Shown here piece by piece: positions 6,796 through 17,300 of a DNA stretch of 64,000 bases; position 1 is the stretch's first letter; each line of letters opens with the position of its first letter. The stretch comes from an uncultured Rhodocyclaceae bacterium. Its GTDB lineage: Bacteria > Pseudomonadota > Gammaproteobacteria > Burkholderiales > Rhodocyclaceae. Made by a program: the position numbers and the translations under genes. The stretch covers positions 1 through 64,000 of the forward strand of contig CAKQRL010000001.1 in NCBI GenBank assembly GCA_934271525.1. The letters are read 5' to 3'. The notes beneath the pieces are model-generated. The model did not search any database. It was not told where the DNA came from and saw only the letters and a program-made list of their open reading frames with translations.

Positions 6796-9294
6796 TTAAT
6801 GCGCATCTGCCCAATTTTGCGCCGTGCCGATAGAGACTTCCAGCGGCACTTTGAGCTGCGCGGCGGCGCACATTTCAGAGACAACCAAATGTTGCGTTTC
6901 TTCCAACATCGCCTTTGGCACTTCCAAAATCAATTCGTCATGCACTTGCAAAATTAAAAGCGAGGGATTGTTGGTTTCTTTTAAATCTTTTGCAATTTTA
7001 ATCATCGCTCTTTTAATTAAATCCGCCGCAGAACCTTGCAAAGGTGCGTTAATAGCGGCGCGCTCTGCCGCTTTTTTCTTGTGCATATTTTCTGAATACA
7101 AATCGGGTAAATAAAGTCGCCTGCCGAATATGGTTTCAACATAGCCATTTTTTATGGCGCATTCGCGAGTTTTTTCCATATATTCTAAAACTTGCGGGTA
7201 TTGATTAAAATAGCGTCCCATATAATTTTCCGCTTCCATCACGGTAATATTGAGTTGTTTGGATAATCCAAAAGAACTCATTCCATAAATTAAGCCAAAA
7301 TTGATGCTTTTGGCAATGCGGCGCTGATTTTCATCCACACTTGCCAAAGGAATTTTAAATATTTGTGCGGCGCTAATTTTGTGAATATCCGCTTTATTTT
7401 GAAAAGCGCGAATTAAATTTAAATCGCCCGACAAATGCGCCATTATTCTTAATTCAATTTGTGAATAATCCGCAGATAAAATTTGTTTGCCTATCGGCGC
7501 AATAAACGCTTGTCTTATTTTTTTTCCTTCCAAAGTTCTAATGGGAATATTTTGTAAATTGGGTTCCGCCGAAGATAATCTGCCGGTTACAGCACCTGTT
7601 TGTTTAAAATGCGTGTGAATGCGAAAATTAAAATCCACCATTTGCGGTAATTTGTCGGTATAAGTATTTTTTAATTTTGCAAGCGTTCTATATTTTAAAA
7701 TCAAGTCTGGCAAGGGATGCCACGATAAATCGCTCAACACTTCTTCATTGGTAGAATAAATGCCGGATTTTGTTTTTTTGCCGTGCGGCAAATTGAGTGT
7801 ATTAAACAAAATATCGCTTAATTGTTGCGGCGAATTGATATTAAAATTTTTGCCTGCAATATTAAAAATTTCCCGCTCAAAATCTTTTAAGCGCTCTGCC
7901 ATTTCATCACTTTGTTTTTTTAATAAATCGGTGTTTAACAAAACGCCATTTTCTTGCATTTCAAACAAAACAAGGGACAATGGCATTTCCAAATTTTCAA
8001 ACAATTCTTTTTGCGGGAGATTTTCTTCAAAAGCATTTTCAAAGCGTTCAAAAAGTTGAAAAATATTATTGGCATAATTGGCTGGAACAACCGAAGATTC
8101 GTTAAAATAGCGTTCCATCAACGCATTTAAATCGTGTGCGTTGTGGCGGCCGGCATTTAAAATAAAAGACATAATTTCAACGTCAATAATTTTGTTTTTA
8201 AAATCAATGCCGTATTTTTTAAAAAAATGCCGCAAATAATTGGAATCACAACAAATCAAATTGCCGCGGTATTCTTTTAAAAATTTTTGAATAAAACTTT
8301 GATTAAAATCCACGGCAAACGCTGATTTTTTTTCAAAACAAACTCCCAAATGTGGCAAGGCAACATAAATGGCGATTTTTTCTGCATTTTTTAAAGAATC
8401 TTCATAATCTTTAAAATTGGTTTCATTTAAAAAAATCGTTGCTTTTTTTTCAGTTGGCAAGGTTTTTAAAAAACTCTGCAATTCAAATTGCAAACACAAA
8501 TTTTTAAACAATTCTGTTTGAATGGCATCGCGTTTTAAACTCAAAATATCGGGCAAATTCGGCACGTCTTTTTTGAGCGTAATCAAGGCGCGGCTTGTGT
8601 TGAAAAACGGAATGTGGCGGCGCAAATTTTCGCCGACCACGCCTTTAATGGCATCGGCGTTTTTGAGCAAATTTTGCACGCTACCAAATTCTGCCAACCA
8701 TTTGGCTGCGGTTTTAGGACCGCACTTTGCCACGCCCGGCACGTTATCCGAAGCATCGCCTATTAGCATTAAATAATCCACAATTTGCGTGGGTTTGACG
8801 TTGTATTTTTTTTCTACCGCCACAGCGTCAATCCAAGCATTTTTAAAGGAATCGTAGGCTTGGATATTGCCGCCAACAAGTTGCATCAAATCCTTGTCGG
8901 TGGAGGCGATAACCACTTCCAAATTTTGCGCCGCGGCGTTGGTTGCAAGCGTGGCAATCACATCATCGGCTTCAACAAAATCCGACTCCAACACCGTATA
9001 ACCCAAAAACCGCAAGGCATTCAACACGTGTGCGCGTTGAAGAATCAAAGGGTCGGGCATTTTGGGGCGTTGGGCTTTGTAGTCATTAAACAATTCGTGG
9101 CGAAAGTTTTTGCCTTTGGAATCAAAAACCACGGCAACAAAATCGCACGGCACGTCTTTGTCCAAGCGTTCCATCATTGTTAAAACGCCGTAAAGTGCGC
9201 CTGTTGGTGCGCCATTGCTTGCGTGCATATCGGGCATAGCGTAAAAGGCGCGATATAAAAAGGCGGAACCATCAACAAGTAAAAGACGTGCCAT
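6796..9294 (-). CDS. polA: DNA polymerase I, proofreading motif apparently lost
   Basis: Repair polymerase with a 5'-3' exonuclease domain (LLLVDGSAFLYRAFYA at the start, EADDVIATLA, GDASDNVPGV), a reduced middle domain and a complete polymerase domain (RLSSAEPNLQNIP, the motif A SADYSQIELRIMAHLS, RRIAKSINFGLIYGMS, QVHDELILEV). At 832 residues it is about 100 shorter than E. coli Pol I. The middle domain has no DxE motif where a 3'-5' exonuclease site would be (KIAIYVALPHLGVCF instead), so proofreading is probably absent. The peptide EKKSAFAVDF here is encoded by a copy of the dispersed repeat. Confidence 0.95.
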   Translation of the reverse strand: MARLLLVDGSAFLYRAFYAMPDMHASNGAPTGALYGVLTMMERLDKDVPCDFVAVVFDSKGKNFRHELFNDYKAQRPKMPDPLILQRAHVLNALRFLGYTVLESDFVEADDVIATLATNAAAQNLEVVIASTDKDLMQLVGGNIQAYDSFKNAWIDAVAVEKKYNVKPTQIVDYLMLIGDASDNVPGVAKCGPKTAAKWLAEFGSVQNLLKNADAIKGVVGENLRRHIPFFNTSRALITLKKDVPNLPDILSLKRDAIQTELFKNLCLQFELQSFLKTLPTEKKATIFLNETNFKDYEDSLKNAEKIAIYVALPHLGVCFEKKSAFAVDFNQSFIQKFLKEYRGNLICCDSNYLRHFFKKYGIDFKNKIIDVEIMSFILNAGRHNAHDLNALMERYFNESSVVPANYANNIFQLFERFENAFEENLPQKELFENLEMPLSLVLFEMQENGVLLNTDLLKKQSDEMAERLKDFEREIFNIAGKNFNINSPQQLSDILFNTLNLPHGKKTKSGIYSTNEEVLSDLSWHPLPDLILKYRTLAKLKNTYTDKLPQMVDFNFRIHTHFKQTGAVTGRLSSAEPNLQNIPIRTLEGKKIRQAFIAPIGKQILSADYSQIELRIMAHLSGDLNLIRAFQNKADIHKISAAQIFKIPLASVDENQRRIAKSINFGLIYGMSSFGLSKQLNITVMEAENYMGRYFNQYPQVLEYMEKTRECAIKNGYVETIFGRRLYLPDLYSENMHKKKAAERAAINAPLQGSAADLIKRAMIKIAKDLKETNNPSLLILQVHDELILEVPKAMLEETQHLVVSEMCAAAQLKVPLEVSIGTAQNWADAH
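8305..8340. repeat. dispersed palindromic element inside polA
   Basis: TCCACGGCAAACGCTGAT plus T-run and CAAAA; one base of the core differs. It is read in frame as KKSAFAVDF in the inactive exonuclease domain. Confidence 0.8.
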
Positions 9295-9328
9295 TGTTTT
9301 CTCTTTTTATAAAAAACGTTATTTTAAA

Positions 9329-9360
9329 TTTTCCACGGTCAACATAAAATTTTTTTATCA
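9329..9360. repeat. dispersed palindromic element, half copy between polA and purE
   Basis: TTCCACGGTCAACATAAAAT followed by a T-run, in the 119-base divergent gap. Confidence 0.8.
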
Positions 9361-9413
9361 TTACCGTTGGCGTTAAAATGCTTATTTTAAAATTTAAAAA
9401 GATGAGATGAACA

Positions 9414-10025
9414 ATGAATAGCCCTGACGATTTAGACGTGTTTTCAACAACATTTGAACGCGCATTAAACGCGCCGCAACAACAAGGCGGCGGCGAGCAA
9501 CCCAAAAAACGTGCGGCAAAATCGGATGAACACCATGCAATTAAAGGCGTGGGCGTGGTGATGGGTTCAGATTCCGACTGGCCGATTATGCAAAATGCCG
9601 CAAAAATCTTAAAAGAATTTGGCGTGCATTATGAAGCCTTGGTGATTTCTGCTCATCGCACGCCCGACTTGGCTTTGGAATACGCCCGAACGGCGCAAAA
9701 TCGCGGCATTGTGGCAATTATTGCAGGCGCGGGCGGTGCGGCGCACTTGGCGGGCATTTTGGCGGCAAAAACAACCATTCCCGTTTTAGGCGTGCCAATG
9801 CCAACGCCTGCTTTAAATGGTTTGGATTCGTTGTATTCCACCGTGCAAATGCCCAAAGGCGTGCCTGTGGCAACCTTTGCCATTGGCGCGGGCGGCGCGG
9901 CAAATGCAGCACTTTTTGCCATTGCTATGCTGGCTTTGAATGACCCACATTTGGCAGAATTGTTGAATAATTTCAGGCGCCAACAAACCCACAATGTGGC
10001 AAGCAAAAAACTGCCTGCTTTTTAA
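9414..10025 (+). CDS. purE: N5-carboxyaminoimidazole ribonucleotide mutase with N-terminal extension
   Basis: Converts N5-CAIR to CAIR in purine synthesis. The catalytic core begins with VGVVMGSDSDWPIMQNAAKI (residues about 45-64) and has the active-site SAHRTPD, the glycine-rich IIAGAGGAAHLAGILAA and VLGVPMPTPALNGLDSL. The first 42 residues are a low-complexity Asp/Gln/Lys-rich extension not found in ordinary PurE, which is about 160 residues long. An internal ATG at 9561 would miss the conserved start, so the extension seems real. No purK is adjacent. Confidence 0.95.
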   Translation: MNSPDDLDVFSTTFERALNAPQQQGGGEQPKKRAAKSDEHHAIKGVGVVMGSDSDWPIMQNAAKILKEFGVHYEALVISAHRTPDLALEYARTAQNRGIVAIIAGAGGAAHLAGILAAKTTIPVLGVPMPTPALNGLDSLYSTVQMPKGVPVATFAIGAGGAANAALFAIAMLALNDPHLAELLNNFRRQQTHNVASKKLPAF

Positions 10026-10042
10026 AATTAAAATTTATAAAA

Positions 10043-10972
10043 ATGCAGTCCGCCGCTAAGCTTTTAATTCAAGGCGAAGTTGTTGCCTTTCCCACAGAAA
10101 CGGTTTACGCCTTGGCGGCGGATGCGCAAAACGAAGCGGCGCTAATAAAGCTATTTGCCTTAAAAAACCGCCCAATGGACAAGGCGTTGAGTCTTTTGAT
10201 TGGCGAGACTTCGGCGGTTGATTTTTTTGCACAAAATATTGCGCCTGCTGCGCGAGATTTAATCCATGCTTTTTTTCCGGGACCTTTAACGTTGATTTTG
10301 GAACGTTCCCAAAACGTGCCAAAAATGGTAACAAGCGGGCGCAATTCAGTCGGGTTGCGAATGCCGAATCACAAAATTGCGCTTGGCGTTTTAAGGGAAT
10401 TTGCACGTTTAAAAAAAACGCCTGCCGCACTTGCCGCGCCTTCTGCCAACCGAACCAACGCTTTGAGCGCCACAAGTTTTGAACACGTTTTAAACGCGTT
10501 TAATGAAAAAATCCCGCGCATTTTAAAAGGCGAATGCCAAGTGGGATTAGAATCCAGCATTGTGGATTGCACACAAACGCCGTTTTTGCTACTGCGCCGC
10601 GGAGCCATTGCCTTAAAAGATTTGCAAAATATTGTCCCGCAAATTGAAATGTTAGAAAAAACGGATTTTCAAAAACCAGCATCGCCGGTTTTTTTAATGG
10701 CAAAAAATAAAATTGCGGATTTTTTGAATCAAAACCCAAACCAAAAAATCGTTTTACTCGGTTTTGAAAAACCCAAATATTTTGAATATGTTTGGCGTGC
10801 AATGCCCAACAATCCAAAAGACTTTGCGCGTGAAATTTACAACGCTTTACATTTTGCCGAATCGCAAAATGCCGATATTGTTATTTTGGAATCCCCGCCA
10901 AAAACAGAAAATTGGCAGACGATTTGGGCGTTTTTCCACGGTCAACGGCGAATTTTTTTGAAAAAAAATTAA
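10043..10972 (+). CDS. L-threonylcarbamoyladenylate synthase, Sua5 type
   Basis: Makes threonylcarbamoyl-AMP, the first step of t6A modification of ANN-decoding tRNAs. It has the YrdC-domain signature GEVVAFPTETVYALAADA (residues about 12-29), KNRPMDKALSLLI, FFPGPLTLIL, VGLRMPNH and APSANRTNALSAT. At 309 residues it carries the extra Sua5-like C-terminal domain, truncated relative to most Sua5. The last dozen residues (FFHGQRRIFLKKN) are encoded by the palindromic repeat, so the insertion rewrote the C-terminus. It starts 17 bases after purE. Confidence 0.9.
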   Translation: MQSAAKLLIQGEVVAFPTETVYALAADAQNEAALIKLFALKNRPMDKALSLLIGETSAVDFFAQNIAPAARDLIHAFFPGPLTLILERSQNVPKMVTSGRNSVGLRMPNHKIALGVLREFARLKKTPAALAAPSANRTNALSATSFEHVLNAFNEKIPRILKGECQVGLESSIVDCTQTPFLLLRRGAIALKDLQNIVPQIEMLEKTDFQKPASPVFLMAKNKIADFLNQNPNQKIVLLGFEKPKYFEYVWRAMPNNPKDFAREIYNALHFAESQNADIVILESPPKTENWQTIWAFFHGQRRIFLKKN

Positions 10973-10988
10973 GGTTTACCGTGGAATT
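10931..10988. repeat. dispersed palindromic element, complete pair at the synthase 3' end
   Basis: Left arm TCCACGGTCAACGGCGAAT, centre T7GA8, right arm AGGTTTACCGTGGA. The left half is coding and the stop codon sits at the centre. It lies between convergent transcription units. Confidence 0.9.
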
Positions 10989-11021
10989 TGTTGTTTTTGC
11001 CGATTTTGGCAACAAGAAGAT

Positions 11022-11056
11022 AAAAAAACCACGTTACCATTTAAAAAGTAACGTGG
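11022..11056 (-). terminator. rho-independent terminator after tRNA-Lys
   Basis: In the minus-strand transcript CCACGTTAC and GTAACGTGG form a perfect 9-bp stem with a 10-base loop, followed by seven T. Confidence 0.9.
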
Positions 11057-11066
11057 CATTAAAACT

Positions 11067-11142
11067 TGGTAGGCCGGCCGAGACTCGAACTCGGGACCAA
11101 CGGATTAAAAGTCCGCTGCTCTACCAACTGAGCTACCGACCC
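11067..11142 (-). tRNA. tRNA-Lys (anticodon TTT)
   Basis: 76 bases including an encoded CCA end. The acceptor GGGTCGG pairs with CCGGCCT (one G-T pair), the D arm is GCTCAGTTGGTAGAGC, the anticodon arm GCGGACTTTTAATCCGT carries TTT, and the T arm is CCGAGTTCGAGTCTCGG. It has its own promoter and terminator, so it is a stand-alone transcription unit. Confidence 0.97.
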
Positions 11143-11155
11143 GCAAAAATGCCGC

Positions 11156-11184
11156 ATTATAAATCGCTTGGATATTTTGTCAAG
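11156..11184 (-). promoter_or_regulatory. consensus sigma-70 promoter of tRNA-Lys
   Basis: Perfect TTGACA (complement of 11179-11184) and perfect TATAAT (complement of 11156-11161) with a 17-bp spacer. The predicted start is about 7 bases before the tRNA. Confidence 0.9.
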
Positions 11185-11234
11185 CCTTAACGGAATTTTT
11201 AACGCCAATGCCGCTTATTTAAGGTTTTGAAAAA

Positions 11235-11996
11235 TCAACGCAGTTGATTGATATATTCTGCCAAATCATCAACATCGCGATCAGATAAGGTTTGCGTGCT
11301 GGCAAGCATCAAAGTATTTAGCCGCTCGCCTGTTTTGTCGCGATAACGTTTCAACGTTTTAACCAAATAAGTTACCGGTTGGCCTGATATGCGCGCAATT
11401 TTGGCACCAAACAAATCGTTATCCAAACCATCGCCCATTCCGTGTGCGCCGTGGCAGCGTTGACACAGCAAGTTGTAGCGTTTTTTGCCGCGTGTGCGTG
11501 CTTGCTCCTTGGCGGGGTCGGCAGGCTTGTATTGCACTTTGGATTGGCTATAAAAAACCGCAATTTGCAAAATCTCTTCGTTGGTTAAAACCTTGATGAG
11601 TCCTTCCATAAAAGCGTCTTTGCGCTCGCCCGTTGCAAATTTGCGCGATTGTTCAAATAAATAAGCGGCGTTTTGACCAGACAAATTCGGCACTTCATCC
11701 GAGACCGACATACCCGATTCGCCATGGCAATTCATGCAAAAAATAGAGGCGCGTTTGCCCGCTGCGATTGTTTCTTCCAACAACGCGGTGTTTGCCAAAA
11801 TGTTTTGGGTTTGGGCTTCCAAATCTTCCGTGGGAATGGCGGCAGGCGTGGCGGCAGCGGCGAGTTCGCGCTGCAAGCGCGTGGTGTTTTGCAAGATGGC
11901 TTGCATTTGTTCTTCCTGCGCTTCTTCGGTTTCTTGGGGTAAGGCGTTAAACGAGAGCACAGAAAATGCCGCCGCTAACCAAAATCTTTTAATCAT
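11235..11996 (-). CDS. di-heme cytochrome c4-type protein
   Basis: Periplasmic electron carrier with two c-type heme sites, CMNCH and CQRCH. Each is followed by the c4-like pattern xxSGQxxxYLxxxxxxFxxGxR (NLSGQNAAYLFEQSRKFATG and RISGQPVTYLVKTLKRYRDK). The start at 11996 gives a clean signal peptide (MIKRFWLAAAFSVLSFNALP); an upstream TTG would only add residues before it. The mature N-terminus carries about 70 extra Gln/Ala/Glu-rich residues that are probably helical and are unusual for c4. It likely passes electrons to a terminal oxidase or to peroxidases. Confidence 0.85.
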   Translation of the reverse strand: MIKRFWLAAAFSVLSFNALPQETEEAQEEQMQAILQNTTRLQRELAAAATPAAIPTEDLEAQTQNILANTALLEETIAAGKRASIFCMNCHGESGMSVSDEVPNLSGQNAAYLFEQSRKFATGERKDAFMEGLIKVLTNEEILQIAVFYSQSKVQYKPADPAKEQARTRGKKRYNLLCQRCHGAHGMGDGLDNDLFGAKIARISGQPVTYLVKTLKRYRDKTGERLNTLMLASTQTLSDRDVDDLAEYINQLR

Positions 11997-12089
11997 TATT
12001 TTTCTGTTTTTCAAAAAGAAAACATTTTGCCAAAGAGATGAAAAAAATTAAAGGCTTATTGTGAAAACTGTTCGTGAAAACCACCGATT

Positions 12090-13538
12090 TTAAGTAATCG
12101 TGCCGCCCACGGTTAAGCCATCAATTCTTAACGTTGGCAGACCAACGCCCACAGGCACGCTTTGGCCTTCTTTGCCACAAACACCAACGCCTGAATCAAG
12201 ATTCGGGTCGTTACCAATTAAAGAGATACCGAGCAAAGCCTGTGCGCCATTGCCGATTAAAGTTGCGCCTTTAACAGGTGTTGTGATTTTGCCATTTTCA
12301 ATCAAATAGGCTTCATTCATAGAAAACACAAATTTGCCGTTGGTAATATCCACTTGCCCGCCGCCAAAATTCACGGCATAAATGCCTTTTTTAACGGATG
12401 CGATAATTTCGTCTTTTGTGCGATTGCCACCCAACATAAACGTGTTGGTCATTCTTGGCAAAGGCGCAAAGGCGTAAGATTCGCGCCTGCCATTGCCTGT
12501 GGAGGTTTTGCCAACAAGCTTGGCATTTAGCGCATCCCACAAATAACCTTTTAAAACGCCATTTTCAATTAAAACTTGGCGGGAAGTTGGGTTGCCTTCG
12601 TCATCAATGGTTAAGGAACCGCGGCGGCAAGGGAGTGTGCCATCGTCAATGACGCTAACACCTTCTGCTGCCACTTTTTCACCCAAACGGTTGGCAAAAA
12701 CAGAAGTGCCTTTGCGGTTGAAGTCGCCTTCCAAACCGTGCCCAACAGCTTCGTGCAACAACACACCCGGCCAGCCGCAGCCCAAAACCACGCTCATTTG
12801 CCCGGCGGGTGCAGGAACAGCCTTTAAATTTAACAAGGCTTGGTCAACAGCTTCATTGGCGTATTTTTGCAACTGCGCCGTGGAAAAAAACGCGTAATCG
12901 CCACGCTCGCCACCGCCCGATGTGCCAACTTCACGCCTGCCGTTTTCCTCAGCAATCACCGTGATGGAAATGCGAACCAAAGGCCGCACATCGGCGGCAC
13001 GTTTGCCATCGGAATTGAATATTAAAACCACTTCAAAAGATGACGCCAACTGCGCGATGACTTCTTTGACACGCGAATTGCGGGATCTTGCCATTTTTTC
13101 AAGCGTTTCTAATAAGCGCACTTTTTCCTCGGCTTTTAAGGAATTTAAAGGATTATCCGATGGATAAAGCGGCAAAACGTTTTGCGGTTTTGTTTGCGCA
13201 ATGGCAATGCTGCCCGAGTGCCCTGCTGCGGCAATGGCACGCACGTTTTTGGAGGCATTCAAAAGCGCAGAAGCGCTTAATTCATCGCTATACGCATAAG
13301 CCGTTTTTTCGCCTGAAATTGCGCGCACGCCCGCGCCTTGGTCAATGTGAAAACTGCCTTTTTTCACAATGCCTTCTTCCAACAACCACGATTCGCCCAC
13401 GGCATATTGAAAATACAAATCCGCAAAATCCACGTTGTTTTTGCCGATGGTGCCAAAGCATTGCAAAACGGTGGATTCTGTTAAATCAAAAGGTTCCAAC
13501 AAATAACGTTGCGCCAATGTTAAAGCGGCATCAGACAT
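12090..13538 (-). CDS. tldD: metalloprotease TldD
   Basis: Subunit of the TldD/TldE zinc protease, known for peptide maturation and CcdA turnover. The metal site HEAVGHGLEGD lies in GVLLHEAVGHGLEGDFNRKG (residues about 256-275), and the C-terminus has SVPVGVGLPTLRIDGLTVGG. At 482 residues it has standard length. It overlaps the upstream nitrilase gene by 8 bases. The partner tldE/pmbA is not in the window. Confidence 0.95.
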   Translation of the reverse strand: MSDAALTLAQRYLLEPFDLTESTVLQCFGTIGKNNVDFADLYFQYAVGESWLLEEGIVKKGSFHIDQGAGVRAISGEKTAYAYSDELSASALLNASKNVRAIAAAGHSGSIAIAQTKPQNVLPLYPSDNPLNSLKAEEKVRLLETLEKMARSRNSRVKEVIAQLASSFEVVLIFNSDGKRAADVRPLVRISITVIAEENGRREVGTSGGGERGDYAFFSTAQLQKYANEAVDQALLNLKAVPAPAGQMSVVLGCGWPGVLLHEAVGHGLEGDFNRKGTSVFANRLGEKVAAEGVSVIDDGTLPCRRGSLTIDDEGNPTSRQVLIENGVLKGYLWDALNAKLVGKTSTGNGRRESYAFAPLPRMTNTFMLGGNRTKDEIIASVKKGIYAVNFGGGQVDITNGKFVFSMNEAYLIENGKITTPVKGATLIGNGAQALLGISLIGNDPNLDSGVGVCGKEGQSVPVGVGLPTLRIDGLTVGGTIT

Positions 13539-14385
13539 TTTTTTCCTTTGTTACAAAAAGCGTTCTTTGGGATTGCGCCGGCAAAATGCGGCGCACTTCG
13601 GCAATGCGGGCGTGGTCCAAAAGCCCTAACGCCAAGCCTTCGCCCTTGTGTTTGCAATCCAAAATTTCGCCCCACGGGTCAACCAACATTGTGTGGCCAA
13701 AGGTTTGGCGTTTGTTTTGATGAACGCCGCCTTGAGCAGCTGCCAACAAGTAGCATTGATTTTCAATGGCGCGGGCGCGCAGCAAGGTTTGCCAATGCGC
13801 TTTTCCAGTTGTTTGCGTAAAAGCGGCGGGCAGAACAATTAAATCCACAGGGTCAGCTTCTGCGCCTTTTTCGGATAAAGCACGGAATAATTCTGGAAAA
13901 CGCAAATCGTAGCAAATTGCCAAACCGACTTTGCCAAAAGGCGTGTTGATGGTCACAATCTTTTTTCCGGGCACAATGGCGTTTGCTTCATCGTAATGTT
14001 CTGGGCCGTTTTGGTAGGAAAAAAGGTGTATTTTGTCGTAACGCGCCACACATTCGCCATCGGGGTTATAAACCAACATTGCATTAAAAATGCGGTTTTC
14101 GTCCGTTGCGCGCAAAGGGATAGAGCCGCAAAAAAGCCAAACTTTGAGCGTTTGTGCAAGGTTTTGCAAAAACTCTTGAACCCTGCCGCGCCCAAAGGTT
14201 TCGCGCCATTCTAAGCGTACGTGGTTGTCTGATGTAAAAGTAGAAAAAAATTCCGGCAACAAAACCACCTTGGCACCTTGGCGCGCGGCTTCGCGCACCC
14301 AAGCGGCGGCGGTTTTTAAATTTTCTTCTACATCGGGAGTAGAAACCATTTGAATTGCCGCTAATACGGCGTTGTGTTTAGCCAT
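13531..14385 (-). CDS. nitrilase-family amidohydrolase (deaminated glutathione amidase-like)
   Basis: A carbon-nitrogen hydrolase with the Glu-Lys-Cys triad visible: Glu in VVLLPEFFSTF, Lys in ARYDKIHLF, and Cys in VGLAICYDLRFPELFRAL. Family members at this locus between tldD and yhdP remove deaminated glutathione or related omega-amides as a metabolite repair step. It has 284 residues. It overlaps yhdP upstream by 25 bases and tldD downstream by 8, indicating tight translational coupling. The exact substrate cannot be read from sequence. Confidence 0.85.
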   Translation of the reverse strand: MAKHNAVLAAIQMVSTPDVEENLKTAAAWVREAARQGAKVVLLPEFFSTFTSDNHVRLEWRETFGRGRVQEFLQNLAQTLKVWLFCGSIPLRATDENRIFNAMLVYNPDGECVARYDKIHLFSYQNGPEHYDEANAIVPGKKIVTINTPFGKVGLAICYDLRFPELFRALSEKGAEADPVDLIVLPAAFTQTTGKAHWQTLLRARAIENQCYLLAAAQGGVHQNKRQTFGHTMLVDPWGEILDCKHKGEGLALGLLDHARIAEVRRILPAQSQRTLFVTKEKNV

Positions 14386-17300
14386 AAACCTTCCTTTTTT
14401 TGTTGCGTTTCAGTAGCGGTGTTTAAAATTTGCGGTTCTTGCCACGTGCCGCCCACTTGGTAGTGAGTGTAAATGATTTTATCCAAAGGGTTGGCACCGA
14501 TGGTGCTCGCCAAGGCGGAAGCTGCCCCGGCGATAGGATTAACAAAAGCCAAGCCAAGCGCCGTCACAATGCCTAATGATGGGCGAATGCGAATGGATAA
14601 ATCCAGCGTTTCATCAGCCAAATTTGTTTGGCCATCAAAGGTGATTTGCGCGGCAGGCGCATCAATGAACAAGGGCGAGCGCGTGGTGTGCAACACGCCG
14701 TTTTTTATTTGCAACTCGCCCGACAAGCGATGAAACGCCAAACCTTCTGTTACCAAATCCCTAAAATTAAAACGCAAGCGCTGCACAATGGATTGCAACG
14801 ACAACAAACCCAAAAGCCGCCCCGCGCCCGGGGCAACTTTTTTGAAGCTTGCATTGTTAACATCCAAACGCATCGCCCCTGAAAGCGAAGCCCAATCAAT
14901 GTTGTCAGGCGAACTATTCCACTGCATAGAACCTTGCACCTTTGCTGTGCCGCCTTCAATGGCATCCATGGCATGTAGGCGTTTTAAAAATGCGCCAGCG
15001 TTTTGGGTTTTTAAATCAAAACGCAAGTGGGTAATCGCTTGCTCGGCTTGGTGCCACCAAGCGCCATCGCCTGCAATTTCGCCTTTATCATTTTTGAGTT
15101 GCCAATGGTTAATGCGCCAAACCTGCGCTTCGTTTTTGGCAGAAAGTGTGAAACTGCCCCACGGGTTGCCTTTGTAAAAAACAGCATCGGCGGTTAATTC
15201 CAAATCAGGCAAAGATTTCAAGTTTTTTTTATCAGTAGAATCAGAAGATTCGGGCAAGTTTAGTTGCGAAAAATGTGCGCGGATTTTTTTATTTTCAACA
15301 AAAACATCGCCTGCCACATTCGGGTTGTTAAGCGCCAAGTGCCATCCATTTTTTTGCGGATTGGCTTTTAAATCCAAACGTCCAAATGATTTTTGATTCC
15401 ACAACACTTCGGGCGTTGAAAAAAATATGTTGTTGACCGTGGAAAATTGCGATTTTTGCTTTTCCGATTCTGAAAAAACCGCCGCAACATTTTGCCAAGC
15501 GTTTAAATCCAAAGGTTTTAATAAATTCACAGCAATATCTGGCGCCTTGGCAAACAACACGCGGGCATTCAATTTGTTTTTTAACAAAAAAGTGGCTTGG
15601 TGATTATTGCCCGACAAAGAAAAATCCCAAATATCGCTTTGCGCTTTATTAAAAGGCGCAGGCAAAGAAGTTGAAAAACCTTTGAAGTTGCTTTTTACTG
15701 TAAAAGAAAATTCGCGCGAAGGGTTGGTGCTAATTATCGCCGACCACGCAACATTGCCTTTGGCAAAATTTTCTAGCGGCACGTTGTAATGCGCAAAAAA
15801 GTTTTCGGCGGGCGTTGTGGCATCCAATTCAATTTTCAAATCGCTTTGTTCATTTTGAAAGCGCGCGTTGATTTTGCCGCCCAATACGCGCCCGGTGATT
15901 TTGGGCGATTGCACGCCCGACTCTGTGAAAAACACACTGCCAGCGGCGTTTTTAACCTCGGGCAAAGTTGGCAAAATGCGGATGGTATTGTTTTTAAAAT
16001 CAAAACGTCCTTTGACTTTTGCGTCTTGCAAATGCCGAACAGGCAACTGCAAAGCCAAATCCAACGTGCCAGAACCTTGCGCGCGCATTTTGGCGGTTAG
16101 CCCTTCGGTTTTGCGTTTTATTTCTTCGGCTTCATCAATAAACTGCAAAAAGCGTTGTGTTGCCCCGCTGGCTTTGCCGCTTGCAAATAAAATTTCGTCT
16201 GCAACGGTGAAATCAGGCATTTCGGCGCTGGCATTTGAAATTTTTGTGCCCAAAATTTCTGCCGCATTGCTACTAATTTTCATCCCCAAACCAAAATCCA
16301 TTTGCGCTGTAATTTTTTCTAACTTTGGCCAACCGGGCGCGTATTCCAAAACCGCATCGTGCGCTTGGGCTGTGATTTTAAAAATGCCATCCGAATCGTT
16401 TTTAAAAGGGAATTTATCCAAATCGCCTTTTAAAACCAATTTGCCGTTTTTGCCTGTGCCCGCTTGCACGGCGTTTTTAACCCATTGCCGCACATCGGGG
16501 TGAATCACCTTTGGCAAATAACGCCACACGCGAACACCGCGGGCTTGGGCAATGCCGCCCGTGGCATTGATTTTGCCGCGTCCTTTGCCGTTGTGTTGGT
16601 AAAGCACATCAAATTGCGCATCTGAAAAATCATTGTTGGAAAATGAAATTTTTTGCAGGTTTACCGTGGATTTTTCTGCGTTTTTTTCCCAAAAAATATC
16701 GCCCGTTAAAACCTTCAAAGGAATTTTTGGTTCATCAAAAACCATCGGCAAAATTAGCGCCGCGTTTTGCGAATCCAAATGCAAAGAAGCCGAAATAGGC
16801 GTGGCATTCAACACGCCGCTCAAATTTTCAACACCTGCCGAATCCTTTAAAACGCTAAGGTTTTGCAACTGCGTTTGCAAGGCAAATTCGTTTTTGGAAA
16901 ACCACGATAAATGCGTGTTTTTTAAATCGCCTGAAAATTGCAGGTTTTTCAAATCATCAAAAAAAGCAAAGCGGCTCGCATATTCACGCAAGGTTTTTAA
17001 AGCAATGTATGGCGCGCGAATATCCCAACGCTCTTTTTCATAAGCCATTTCCCAACCGCGCATATCAAGCGCTGGCAAATCTTTGTTTTTGGCGTTTAAA
17101 TCGGCAATTTTAAAAGAAGCGCCCCACAAACCTTCATCTTTATGCCAAGCGCCATCTAGCGTGGCGGTGGCGGTAATAGGCGAATCAGAAACAGACAATT
17201 CGGCAGAAAAATTCCCCCGATAATGCGTTTCAAAATGCGCCCACGTTTTAAGATTGGCGCGACCTTGTGAGAATTTAAAATCGTTTGGTAAATCAACATA

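Noticed and set aside
11022..11056. The hairpin CCACGTTAC/GTAACGTGG as another copy of the dispersed element
   Set aside because: Only the first five bases match the core; the rest differs. It is an ordinary terminator of the tRNA gene.
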